DNA from: Verrucomicrobiia bacterium
Lineage (GTDB): Bacteria; Verrucomicrobiota; Verrucomicrobiia; Verrucomicrobiales; Akkermansiaceae
Direction: 5' to 3'
Assembly: GCA_030431475.1 (NCBI GenBank)
Contig: JAUIJD010000008.1
Location: forward strand, 45,474-109,473
Length of the DNA stretch: 64,000 nucleotides
Within the stretch, counting starts at the first letter, position 1. Every line of letters begins with the position of its first letter. Made by a program: the position numbers and the translations under genes. Of the stretch, positions 19,919 to 27,581 are shown piece after piece. Under the pieces are notes generated by a model. The model was not told the origin of the DNA. It searched no databases and saw nothing but the letters and a program-made list of their open reading frames with translations.

Positions 19919-20479
19919 ATGCCACAAACACCCCCCACCCCCCGACCCTCCCAGCAGGTCGAGAGAATCCGGGAGATTCTCGTCGGCCGCCAGATGCAGT
20001 CCGTCGAGCAGCGGCTCGATCGGCTGGAAGCCCGTCTCCAGCCGATGCCGGTCGAGTCGTCCGACGCGTCGTGGAACCGCGACGTCGAGTCGATCCGGCA
20101 CGAGTGTCGCGAGGAGACGCTGAGACTCCGCGATGCCCTCGACGCCGAGCGACTCCGTCAGCAGGAAGAGACGCACCGGCTCGCCCGCCGCATCGAAAGC
20201 GTGGCCAGCGATCGCCGGGAGCTCTCCGACGAAGCCCGCCGCGCCGTCGACGCCCAGCTCCGGCCCGGTTTCGATCGCTGGCAGGAACAGCTCTTCGACC
20301 AGCTTCGCCAGCGCGAAACCCACCTGGTCGAGCAACTCCGCGAGGAACTCGACCGGATGCGATCCTGGATCCGTGACGAGCTCTCCGACCGCTCCGATGC
20401 CGACCGTCTCCACCGGGCTTTCGAGCAACTCGCCGCTTCCACCCGCGAGATCGCAAACCAGTTCCCCCCGAAATCATGA
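19919..20479 (+). CDS. coiled-coil protein of unknown function
   Basis: A 186-residue, highly charged, mostly helical protein. It opens with a Pro-rich tail followed by VERIREILVGRQMQSVEQRL, then heptad-rich coiled coil to the end. The N-terminal pattern resembles the start of a family known from cyanobacteria (a short IR.L.FG.QM..-type segment before a coiled coil) that is found beside OmpA-type proteins; this is my recollection and not verified. The ATG at 19919 has little ribosome-site signal; an in-frame ATG at 19883 is an alternative. The end overlaps the next gene in ATGA, so the two are translationally coupled. Confidence 0.7.
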   Translation: MPQTPPTPRPSQQVERIREILVGRQMQSVEQRLDRLEARLQPMPVESSDASWNRDVESIRHECREETLRLRDALDAERLRQQEETHRLARRIESVASDRRELSDEARRAVDAQLRPGFDRWQEQLFDQLRQRETHLVEQLREELDRMRSWIRDELSDRSDADRLHRAFEQLAASTREIANQFPPKS

Positions 20480-21345
20480 GCGCCGTCGCTCTCCCCCCCC
20501 TCCCCGTCGGCATCCCGGTCGGCGGTCCGGCCCGACGCCGGCCGCTGCCGAGCCTCCCCTCCCGAAGCCCGGCCCCCGTGCCCCCGCCCGATCCATCGCC
20601 GCGCGATCTCGCTCCCCTGGCCACGGATTCCGGCGAGCGCCCGCCGCTGGCGCCGAACCGGCCGCGTCTCGATCCCCTGCCTCAACCGGTCGCCGACATC
20701 CCGACAGCGGATTTCGACGACGCCCAGCTGGCCGCCGCGCTGCGCCCCCTGGTCGGGGCCGCGTCGATGCCGGATGCCGATGAATTCGAGAGGCTGATCC
20801 GCGCCGCCTTCCGCCGCACCCTCGCCGAACACAGCGGCGGCCCCTTCGACGCCCCGGATCTGCTCCGTCGCGCCGTCTGGCGCCTCGACGCGCTCTTCAG
20901 CAGCCGCAGCTACGAGGAAACGGTGGACGAAAAGATGCGGCGCTTCCGCCTCGAGGAGATCTACCTGATCGACCGGCGGACGCTCGGGCTGGTCTCGTTC
21001 GCCAGCGTCAATCCCTCCCGTCACGCGGATGCCCGCAAGGTCCAGGCCGCCAGCGGCCGGCTCGCGGCCCTGCTGGCCGCGCTGGATCCCGATGAGGAGC
21101 ACGAGCTCCACTACTCCAGGAAGATCCGCGCACTGGTCCGCCCCGGACGCTTCACCCTCCTCGCCGCCCTGGTCCGCGGCCGCCCCGATCCGCTGGCCGG
21201 AGAGGACCTCGACTACGCCCTGCGCCGGATCGAAAGCCGCTTCTCCCGCCCCCTCGCCGAGGGCGACCCGCTGCTTCAGGAGATCCAGCCCTTGCTGGAG
21301 GAATGCCTCCTGATTCACTCGCCCCCGGCCTCCATCCCCAACTGA
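20476..21345 (+). CDS. hypothetical protein with Pro-rich N-terminus, partner of the coiled-coil protein
   Basis: A 289-residue protein. Residues 1-75 are Pro-rich and probably disordered. The rest is helical (LAAALRPLVGAASMPDADEF) and then contains KMRRFRLEEIYLIDRRTLGL followed by VSFASV. This resembles the RVE.VFLIHRETGLLL core seen upstream of the OmpA domain in some cyanobacterial OmpA-family proteins, but no OmpA domain is present here. There is no signal peptide or membrane helix. ATGA coupling to the upstream coiled-coil gene argues for a joint complex. Function unknown. Confidence 0.65.
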   Translation: MSAVALPPLPVGIPVGGPARRRPLPSLPSRSPAPVPPPDPSPRDLAPLATDSGERPPLAPNRPRLDPLPQPVADIPTADFDDAQLAAALRPLVGAASMPDADEFERLIRAAFRRTLAEHSGGPFDAPDLLRRAVWRLDALFSSRSYEETVDEKMRRFRLEEIYLIDRRTLGLVSFASVNPSRHADARKVQAASGRLAALLAALDPDEEHELHYSRKIRALVRPGRFTLLAALVRGRPDPLAGEDLDYALRRIESRFSRPLAEGDPLLQEIQPLLEECLLIHSPPASIPN

Positions 21346-21410
21346 TCCACCCTTTTTCAGGACAAGACCACCCTTGACCCTGATGAAGGCTACGACTACG
21401 CCTCCCGCGC

Positions 21411-22604
21411 ATGGGATTTGACACACTCGGTCTATCGGAGGCCGTCCTACAGGCGGTCCGCGAGTCGGGCTACGAGAACCCGACCCCGATTCAGGCTCAG
21501 GCCATCCCCCTCGTCCTCGACGGCCGGGATGTGATCGGAGCGTCTCAAACCGGCACCGGCAAGACCGCCGCCTTCGCGCTTCCGACCCTTTCCCGGATCA
21601 AGCCGATCGGCAAACCGCAGGTCCTCGTGCTCGAGCCGACCCGCGAGCTCGCCCACCAGGTCGCCGAGCAGTTCGAGAAATACGGCAAGCACGCCGGCAC
21701 CAAGGTCGCGCTGCTCTACGGCGGCGTCGGCTACGGCACCCAGACCGAGCAGCTCGAGAAGGCCGACATCGTCGTCGCCACCCCCGGCCGCCTCGTCGAC
21801 CACTTCTTCCGCGGAACGATGCGCTTCGGCGAGATCAAGACGCTCATCCTCGACGAGGTCGACCGCATGCTCGACATGGGCTTCCTCCCTCAGGTGCGCA
21901 AGATCGTGAACCTGTGCCCCTGGGAGGGACGCCAGACGCTCTTCTTCTCGGCCACCATGCCGCCGGCGATCCAGACCTTCGCCACCTGGTGCCTCACCGA
22001 TCCCGTGGAGGTTGAGATCGCCCGCCGCTCGGTGCCGGACAGCGTCAACCACGCCTTCTACCCGGTCTCCATGGACCAGCGCGACGAGCTGCTCATCGCG
22101 CTGCTCGACCAGACCGACTACCATTCGGTCATGATCTTCACCCGCACCCGCAAGGAGGCCGACCAGGTGTGCCGGATGCTCGCCGCCAAGGGCCATCCGA
22201 AGGTCATCGCGATGCACTCGGACATCAACCAGACCGACCGCATGAAGGCGCTCGCCGGCTTCAAGGAGGGCAAGTACGAGGTGCTCGTCGCCACCGACGT
22301 CGCCGCCCGGGGCATCGACATCTCCGACGTTTCCCACGTCATCAACTACCGCGTTCCCGAGAACGCCGAGGACTACGTCCACCGCATCGGCCGTACCGGC
22401 CGCGCCGAGGCCGAGGGCGATGCCTTCACGCTCCTCACCGCCGACGAACTCGACTTCGCCAAGTCCGTCGAGGTCTTCGTCGACAAGACCATCCCGCGTC
22501 GCAAGCTCGACAACTTCGACTACATCTACACCGCGCTGCTCGACGAGGACCGCAAGCCGCTGCGCAAGAAGCGCAAGGGCGGCGGCAAGCGCCGGCGGCG
22601 CTGA
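21411..22604 (+). CDS. DEAD-box ATP-dependent RNA helicase
   Basis: A 397-residue RhlE-like helicase. Visible motifs are the Q motif (GYENPTPIQAQAIP), motif I (ASQTGTGKT), Ia (PTRELA), Ib (TPGR), motif II as DEVD instead of DEAD, motif III (SAT) and motif VI (HRIGRTGRAE). The C-terminus is very basic (KKRKGGGKRRRR) and likely binds RNA non-specifically. It probably unwinds structured RNA during decay or ribosome assembly. The DEVD variant keeps the two acidic ATPase residues. Confidence 0.93.
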   Translation: MGFDTLGLSEAVLQAVRESGYENPTPIQAQAIPLVLDGRDVIGASQTGTGKTAAFALPTLSRIKPIGKPQVLVLEPTRELAHQVAEQFEKYGKHAGTKVALLYGGVGYGTQTEQLEKADIVVATPGRLVDHFFRGTMRFGEIKTLILDEVDRMLDMGFLPQVRKIVNLCPWEGRQTLFFSATMPPAIQTFATWCLTDPVEVEIARRSVPDSVNHAFYPVSMDQRDELLIALLDQTDYHSVMIFTRTRKEADQVCRMLAAKGHPKVIAMHSDINQTDRMKALAGFKEGKYEVLVATDVAARGIDISDVSHVINYRVPENAEDYVHRIGRTGRAEAEGDAFTLLTADELDFAKSVEVFVDKTIPRRKLDNFDYIYTALLDEDRKPLRKKRKGGGKRRRR

Positions 22605-22709
22605 AACTCGAAACCTCAAATTCGAAGTTTCAAAGGCGCTTCGCGCTGCCACTCGCCGCTCTCCTGCGGCAGCATTGAGATTTCGGGTTTAACGTTTCAA
22701 GTTTCCACG
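22605..22709. repeat. intergenic imperfect inverted repeats (GAAAC/GTTTC)
   Basis: The gap between the helicase and ruvC contains several interleaved GAAAC, CGAAAC, GTTTC and GTTTCAA words (for example 22605-22633 and 22691-22706) that can fold on each other. A GCGCTTCGCGC hairpin-like segment lies in the middle. It may end helicase transcription or be a dispersed intergenic repeat; no poly-T tract makes it a standard terminator. Confidence 0.35.
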
Positions 22710-23213
22710 ATGCGCGTCCTCTCCATCGACCCCGCCATCCGCAACACGGGCTACGCCGTCGTTGAAGGCGACTTCCGCCAGGCATCGGTCATCGCCTACG
22801 AGGTCATCCGCATCCCCCAGCGCCTGCCCCAGTCGGGCGCCCTGGCCGCCGTCCGCACCCACCTCGCCAACGTCATCCGGACCCACGAGCCCGACGAGGT
22901 CGCGGTCGAGGGGATCATCTACGTCCAGTCGCACCGCACGGCGATCAGCATGGGCGCCGCGCGGGCCGCGAGCCTGATCGCCGCCGCCGATGCCGGGCTT
23001 CCCATCTACGAATACGCGCCGAGCAAGGTGAAGCAGGCGGTGGTCGGCAACGGCAAGGCCGACAAGGCCCAGGTCGCCTTCATGATCCGCGCCCTGCTCG
23101 GCCTTTCGGAAACCCCGCCCCATGACGCCGCCGACGCCCTCGCCATCGGCCTCGCCCACCTCCAGGCCTCCGACCCGCTCAAGGCCAAGGCCCTCGCCCG
23201 CAAACCCATCTAG
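22710..23213 (+). CDS. ruvC: Holliday junction resolvase RuvC
   Basis: A 167-residue endonuclease that cuts Holliday junctions with RuvAB. The metal-binding residues line up with the family: D7 (MRVLSIDPAI), E67 (VAVEGIIY), and D139 and D142 in PPHDAADALAIGLAH. The length is typical. ruvA and ruvB are not adjacent. Start at ATG 22710. Confidence 0.93.
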   Translation: MRVLSIDPAIRNTGYAVVEGDFRQASVIAYEVIRIPQRLPQSGALAAVRTHLANVIRTHEPDEVAVEGIIYVQSHRTAISMGAARAASLIAAADAGLPIYEYAPSKVKQAVVGNGKADKAQVAFMIRALLGLSETPPHDAADALAIGLAHLQASDPLKAKALARKPI

Positions 23214-23221
23214 CCGTGGCC

Positions 23222-23263
23222 GCGGCATCCTGCCGCAGTCCGTTTCGGTGGCTTCCAGCCGCC
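23222..23263. repeat. small GC palindromes, GCGGC-ATCCT-GCCGC type
   Basis: Two adjacent hairpins lie between ruvC and lipB. One is GCGGC/ATCCT/GCCGC (23222-23236). The other is GGTGGC/TTCCA/GCCGCC (23247-23263, one mismatch). The same TTCCA-loop design recurs at 41766-41866. They look like members of a dispersed palindromic repeat family. Confidence 0.55.
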
Positions 23264-23267
23264 CGTC

Positions 23268-23891
23268 ATGAAGATTCGCCACCTCACCAACCCGCTCCCC
23301 TACGCCGAGGGCCTTGAGCTCCAGGAACGCACGGCCGACGCCCTTCTCGAGGAAACCGGCCCGGAAACGCTTTTCCTGCTCGAGCACGAGCCGGTCTACA
23401 CCATCGGGCGCCGGCGCGACCAAAGCTCGCTGCGTGAGCGCGACAAGCTCCCCGCCCCCGTCTTCGAGATCAACCGCGGCGGCCAGGCCACCTACCACGG
23501 CCCCGGGCAGCTCGTCGGCTACCCCATCCTCGACCTCCGCCAACGGGGCAAGGACCTCCATGAGCACCTCCGCCGGCTCGAGGAGAGCCTCATCCTCACC
23601 TGCCGCGACTTCGGCATCCCCGCCGGACGCCGGGAGGGCCTCACCGGCGTCTGGGTCGAGAACCGCAAGCTCGCCTCGATCGGCGTCGGGGTCTCGAAGT
23701 GGATCACCCGCCACGGCTTCGCGATCAACGTCACCCGCGAATGCCTGCTCCCCTTCTTCGCCATCACGCCCTGCGGCATCGACGGCGTCGCCATGAGCTG
23801 CGTCGAACAGGAGGCGGCGCGCCCGATCCGCGTCGCTGAGTTCTCGGAGTGCTACCTCCCGCATTTCCAGGCCCAGTTCTCCGAGCCATGA
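23268..23891 (+). CDS. lipB: octanoyltransferase LipB
   Basis: A 207-residue enzyme that moves octanoyl groups from acyl carrier protein to lipoyl domains, the first step of lipoate synthesis. The family signature GGQATYHGPGQLVGYPI is at 71-87. The active-site lysine is K134 in NRKLASIGVGV, and the catalytic cysteine is C169 in ITPCGID. lipA is not adjacent. The stop overlaps the next gene's start in ATGA. Confidence 0.95.
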   Translation: MKIRHLTNPLPYAEGLELQERTADALLEETGPETLFLLEHEPVYTIGRRRDQSSLRERDKLPAPVFEINRGGQATYHGPGQLVGYPILDLRQRGKDLHEHLRRLEESLILTCRDFGIPAGRREGLTGVWVENRKLASIGVGVSKWITRHGFAINVTRECLLPFFAITPCGIDGVAMSCVEQEAARPIRVAEFSECYLPHFQAQFSEP

Positions 23892-24745
23892 TCCGCCTCC
23901 TCCCGCTTCTCGCCCTCCTCCTCGCCGCCTGCGCTCCGCAGCAAAAGAGCGCCGATCCCGACATCGACGGCGCCACGGGAACGGACCGCGTGGCTCCCGC
24001 CGCGCCCGCCCCACCCACCACCTCCGCCTCCGTTGGACAAGCCGCCCCGCCACCGACGCCCGAACCCGAAGCCCCGACCTTCGCTCCCCGCCACCTCACC
24101 ACCACCCTCTCCGGCATTGCCGTTGAAGCCGTCGTTTTCGACGCCCGCAGCCACCGACTCATCGTCGCCGACCAACCCGCTGGCCCCGCCTCGCGCTGGC
24201 CCGACGCCCGGGCCGCCGGACGCGCGCTCGGCGGACTCGCCGCGGTCAACGGCGGCTTCTTCACCCCCGAAGGCGAGCCGCTCGGCCGCATCATCGTTTC
24301 CGGAAAGAGCGTGGGCGCCATCAACCGAGCCTCCTCTCTGGGCTCCGGATTCTACGTCGAGAAAAACGGCAGTCCCTCCCTCGTCCGCCGCGATCGCTTC
24401 TCGGGCGGGCGCGAAGCCCTGCAAGCAGGGCCGTTTCTCGTCGAGAAGGGCCGGGGGATCGACGGCCTCAGCCGCAAATCCTCCTCCGCCCGCACGCTGG
24501 TTGCCACCGACGGCCGCCACGGGTGGATCCTAGCCCGCACCGGCTCCTGCTCGCTCGCGGGGCTTTCCTCCGCACTGACGCAGGCCTCGATCGGTGGGGT
24601 GAAAATTCACTCCGCGCTCAACCTCGACGGAGGCCGATCCTCGGAAATCTGGGTCTCCGGCGCCGTTCCGGGCGGTCCCGCCGCGACCCGCCCGCTGTGG
24701 AACAAGCCCGTCCGCAACTTCCTGGTGCTCAAAACGCGCGACTGA
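23888..24745 (+). CDS. lipoprotein with phosphodiester glycosidase (NAGPA / DUF2233) domain
   Basis: A 285-residue protein with a lipoprotein signal (MIRLLPLLALLLAACAPQQ, lipobox LAAC) and a Pro/Thr-rich linker to ~70. The NAGPA-type domain carries AVNGGFFTPEGEPLG and the closing ALNLDGGRSSEIW motif. NAGPA enzymes hydrolyse sugar-1-phosphodiester bonds. In bacteria they are thought to act on wall or capsule polymers, so an envelope-glycan role is inferred. It starts inside the lipB stop codon (ATGA), so it is coupled to lipB although the functions appear unrelated. Confidence 0.85.
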   Translation: MIRLLPLLALLLAACAPQQKSADPDIDGATGTDRVAPAAPAPPTTSASVGQAAPPPTPEPEAPTFAPRHLTTTLSGIAVEAVVFDARSHRLIVADQPAGPASRWPDARAAGRALGGLAAVNGGFFTPEGEPLGRIIVSGKSVGAINRASSLGSGFYVEKNGSPSLVRRDRFSGGREALQAGPFLVEKGRGIDGLSRKSSSARTLVATDGRHGWILARTGSCSLAGLSSALTQASIGGVKIHSALNLDGGRSSEIWVSGAVPGGPAATRPLWNKPVRNFLVLKTRD

Positions 24746-24826
24746 TTCATTGACTTCCGGGGGCCGTCGGGTCTATTCATCGGACGTCCCGGCGGTCTGC
24801 GCCGCTGCCCCCCTCCCAAACCTGCC

Positions 24827-25201
24827 ATGTCCCTCCGCCTCCTCAGCTGGGTTCCGCTCGTGCTTGCCCTGAGCTCATGCGGCACCATGACCGCCATCAA
24901 GGATGGCACCGTTGCCGGCGTGGGAAAGATGGGCGAGGGCATTGGAAACGGCTTCGACAAGGTCGCCGGCATCGCCACCTCGCCCTTCAAGCCGGGCGTT
25001 CCCGTGGTCGAGGCCCGCCAGGATGAGTGGAAGGAACTCCAGAGCGGCCACGAACGGGCCCTCGCCTACCAGGAGAAACAGCGCCGGCGCCGGAGCTTCT
25101 GGATCTTCGGCCCCCCGGTCGATTTCGAAGAACCGGAACTTCCCGATCTCGAAGATGGCGGCGGCGTGATGGACAACGGATTGCTTCCTCCGAAGGATTG
25201 A
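24827..25201 (+). CDS. small lipoprotein of unknown function
   Basis: A 124-residue protein with lipobox LSSC (MSLRLLSWVPLVLALSSCGT). A short Gly-rich segment follows (GTVAGVGKMGEGIGNGFDKV), then a charged linker with RRRRSFW and an acidic end. No domain is recognised. It could be a short outer-membrane-associated lipoprotein. Its own promoter is likely, as there are 81 bases to the gene upstream. Confidence 0.7.
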   Translation: MSLRLLSWVPLVLALSSCGTMTAIKDGTVAGVGKMGEGIGNGFDKVAGIATSPFKPGVPVVEARQDEWKELQSGHERALAYQEKQRRRRSFWIFGPPVDFEEPELPDLEDGGGVMDNGLLPPKD

Positions 25202-25255
25202 TTTTCGGTAAACCGCCCTCGTCCCAGTCCATTCATCAGTGACAGACTTCAACCC

Positions 25256-25846
25256 ATGAAAACCAAAACTCTCTGTTTCGTCGCCATCCTCGTCGCAGGC
25301 AGCGTCCTGCTTCCTGCCGCAAGAGCTGCTACAGGATTCTTCGGGAATACATTCTTCGTGGGTGACGGTGGAACCTTCTACGACGTTGGATCTACAGCAA
25401 CAGGCAACCCTGATTTCTCTGCGGGGCTTGGAGACCTGACGCAAGGTGATAGCTTCACGGTAGGTGGCTTCGAGCTGAACACGTTCGAAGACAACGGTTC
25501 GGAAATCACCCACATGAACATGTTCTGGACGGTGGATGCCTTCTCGAACGTCCACTCTGTCCAGATCTTCCCCGCCCCAGGAAAAGTTGGAAATAACCGT
25601 TTCTGGCAGATCACTTCCGGCACGCAGAACCTTCTGGACAACAATGGTGTCGGGGAACTTGCGGCTGGAAACTACACCCTGCAGATCTACTTCGAAGGCT
25701 ACACCAACGGCAACGACACCCCTGGCAACATCTTCCTCAACAATGGAGGAGCCAACTACAGCGCTTCATTTACCGTCGTCCCCGAGCCCTCCATCTCCCT
25801 CCTCGGTGCACTGGGCGTCCTCGGACTCCTCCGACGCCGACGCTGA
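25256..25846 (+). CDS. PEP-CTERM sorting-signal exported protein
   Basis: A 196-residue protein with a signal peptide (MKTKTLCFVAILVAGSVLLP...ARA), a ~150-residue beta-rich Gly/Asn body, and the C-terminal tripartite PEP-CTERM signal: VPEP, a hydrophobic helix (SISLLGALGVLGLL), then RRRR. Such proteins are processed by exosortase and go to the cell surface or extracellular matrix. The body is unrecognised. Composition is less GC-rich than the neighbours. A strong terminator follows at 25871. Confidence 0.9.
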   Translation: MKTKTLCFVAILVAGSVLLPAARAATGFFGNTFFVGDGGTFYDVGSTATGNPDFSAGLGDLTQGDSFTVGGFELNTFEDNGSEITHMNMFWTVDAFSNVHSVQIFPAPGKVGNNRFWQITSGTQNLLDNNGVGELAAGNYTLQIYFEGYTNGNDTPGNIFLNNGGANYSASFTVVPEPSISLLGALGVLGLLRRRR

Positions 25847-25870
25847 CATCAAGCCGCGTCATCCCTCTCT

Positions 25871-25904
25871 CGAAAGCCCGCCTCTCCGGCGGGCTTTCGC
25901 CTTT
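25871..25904 (+). terminator. rho-independent terminator after the PEP-CTERM gene
   Basis: A perfect 12-bp stem CGAAAGCCCGCC / GGCGGGCTTTCG with a 5-base loop (TCTCC), followed by CCTTTT. It starts 25 bases after the stop codon. Confidence 0.9.
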
Positions 25905-26218
25905 TCGGGACGCGCGACGCCGTCGCGCATCGCCCGGCCCGAGGACCTTGATCCATCATGGGAGACGATGCCCTGACACGCTTCCGAACTCCGTCATCCC
26001 ATCACGACCCCCGCCTCCGCACCTCCTGGCGCGACAGCGTCGCGCGCCCCTTTCCGCCTTTCCGTATCCTACTGCCGCCATCCAGGATCTTCCGTCCTCC
26101 TTCTCCACACTTCCGAGGTCTCACCCGTCTCCGCACCACCCGCGCGGCCAACCTGCCGACACGCCCCCCGCACTTCACGCTTGGCACCCGCGAAGCGCCA
26201 CCCCAGCCTGCGCGCCCC
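25905..26218. other. non-coding gap with two GCGCGAC/GTCGCGC palindromes
   Basis: 314 bases between the terminator and ychF. The only frame through it is a Pro/Arg-rich in-frame extension of ychF that is not protein-like and not in the family. It holds palindromes at 25912-25928 (GCGCGACG-C-CGTCGCGC) and 26029-26045 (GCGCGAC-AGC-GTCGCGC). The rest is low-complexity C-rich sequence that probably carries the ychF promoter; no clear -35/-10 boxes are seen. Confidence 0.5.
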
Positions 26219-27334
26219 ATGCTCAAGGCCGGAATCGTCGGAATGCCCAATGTCGGCAAGTCCACCCTCTTCAACGCCGTCACCCGCACCCGCAACGCGG
26301 AGGCGGCCAACTATCCCTTCTGCACGATCGACCCCAACGTCGGAGTGGTCACCGTTCCCGACGAACGCCTCGAGCCGCTGTCGAAGCTCTCGACCTCGAA
26401 GAAGCTGGTTCCCACCGCGATCGAGTTCGTCGACATCGCCGGACTGGTGGAAGGAGCCTCCGAAGGCGCCGGGCTCGGCAACAAGTTCCTTGCCAACATC
26501 CGCGAGACCGACGCCATCGTGCAGGTCGTCCGCTGCTTCGAGAACGATGACATCATCCACGAGCTCGGCTCGGTCGATCCGGTGCGCGACATCGAGATCA
26601 TCAACTCCGAGCTCATCCTCGCCGACATCGCCGCACTGGACAAGCGACGCCAGTCCCGGGAGAAGAAGGCCAAGAGCGGCGACAAGGAGTCGAAGGCCGA
26701 GGTTGAACTCATCGACAAGCTCCTGCCCCACCTCAACGACGGCAAGCCGGCGATCACGCTCGAGCTCGACGACAAGGAACGGAAGCTCCTGCGTGACTTC
26801 TTCCTGCTCTCCTCGAAGCGCACCATCTACGCCTGCAACGTCAACGAGGGCGACCTCGCCGAGACCCAGAAGGCGCCCGACAGCCACCCGTTGGTCGCCA
26901 AGGTCCGCGCCTACGCCGCCGAGGCCCACGGTGCCGAGGCGGTGGTCATTTCCGCCAACATCGAGGAGGAACTGATCGAACTCGAACCGGAGGAAGCCGC
27001 CGAGTTCCTCGCCGACATGGGCGTCTCCGACTCCGGCGTCTCGGCACTGATCAAGGCCGTCTACCACCTGCTCGGCCTGCGCACCTACCTCACCACCGGC
27101 GAGCAGGAAACGCGCGCCTGGACGATCACCGAGGGCGACAAGGCCCCTGCCGCCGCCGGCGTGATCCACACCGACTTCGAGCGCGGCTTCATCGCCGCCG
27201 AGGTGGTCCACTACGACGACCTGATCGCCGCTGGGTCGAAGGCCGCCGCCCGCGAGGCCGGCAAGCTCCGCATCGAAGGCAAGGAATACGTCGTCAAGGA
27301 CGGCGACGTCATCGAGTTCCGCTTCAACGTGTAG
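26219..27334 (+). CDS. ychF: redox-regulated ATPase YchF (Obg-family)
   Basis: A 371-residue P-loop NTPase. The G1 loop is IVGMPNVGKST and the G3 region is VDIAGLVEGASEGAGLGN. The G4 is the non-canonical NVNE (YACNVNEGD) that makes YchF prefer ATP over GTP. The C-terminal TGS-like domain includes TRAWTITEGDKAPAAAGVIH and ends VIEFRFNV. ATG 26219 gives the usual family length. It is a ribosome-associated regulator of translation and stress response. Confidence 0.96.
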   Translation: MLKAGIVGMPNVGKSTLFNAVTRTRNAEAANYPFCTIDPNVGVVTVPDERLEPLSKLSTSKKLVPTAIEFVDIAGLVEGASEGAGLGNKFLANIRETDAIVQVVRCFENDDIIHELGSVDPVRDIEIINSELILADIAALDKRRQSREKKAKSGDKESKAEVELIDKLLPHLNDGKPAITLELDDKERKLLRDFFLLSSKRTIYACNVNEGDLAETQKAPDSHPLVAKVRAYAAEAHGAEAVVISANIEEELIELEPEEAAEFLADMGVSDSGVSALIKAVYHLLGLRTYLTTGEQETRAWTITEGDKAPAAAGVIHTDFERGFIAAEVVHYDDLIAAGSKAAAREAGKLRIEGKEYVVKDGDVIEFRFNV

Positions 27335-27581
27335 TCCCCGGGAGCCCGCCGGAAACGGAGCGCCGGATTCACCCGGCTGGAGCCCGGGCGTGCCGGGACG
27401 CAATCTCGTGAAATCGCCCCGTCGAAAGGCGTCCGTCCCGCGCGGCGTGGGCCACTCGACCCGTGCCAGCGCGGCCCTTGGGTCACGATCGCCCGGCGGG
27501 GCTCCCGCCGGATGAATCCGGAGCTCCTTCTCTCATCGCTCCGCTCTTGCAGAGCCGCGGTTCCGATCTAGCCTCGCGGCC

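Noticed and set aside
25958..26218. N-terminal extension of ychF
   Set aside because: The extension is Pro/Arg/Ser-rich, crosses palindromic repeats and is not part of YchF, which begins MLKAGIVGMPNVGKS.
27335..27581. gene or RNA in the gap between ychF and the Deg protease
   Set aside because: Only short unconvincing frames and scattered CCGGAT/ATCCGG words; no RNA fold or protein pattern recognised.
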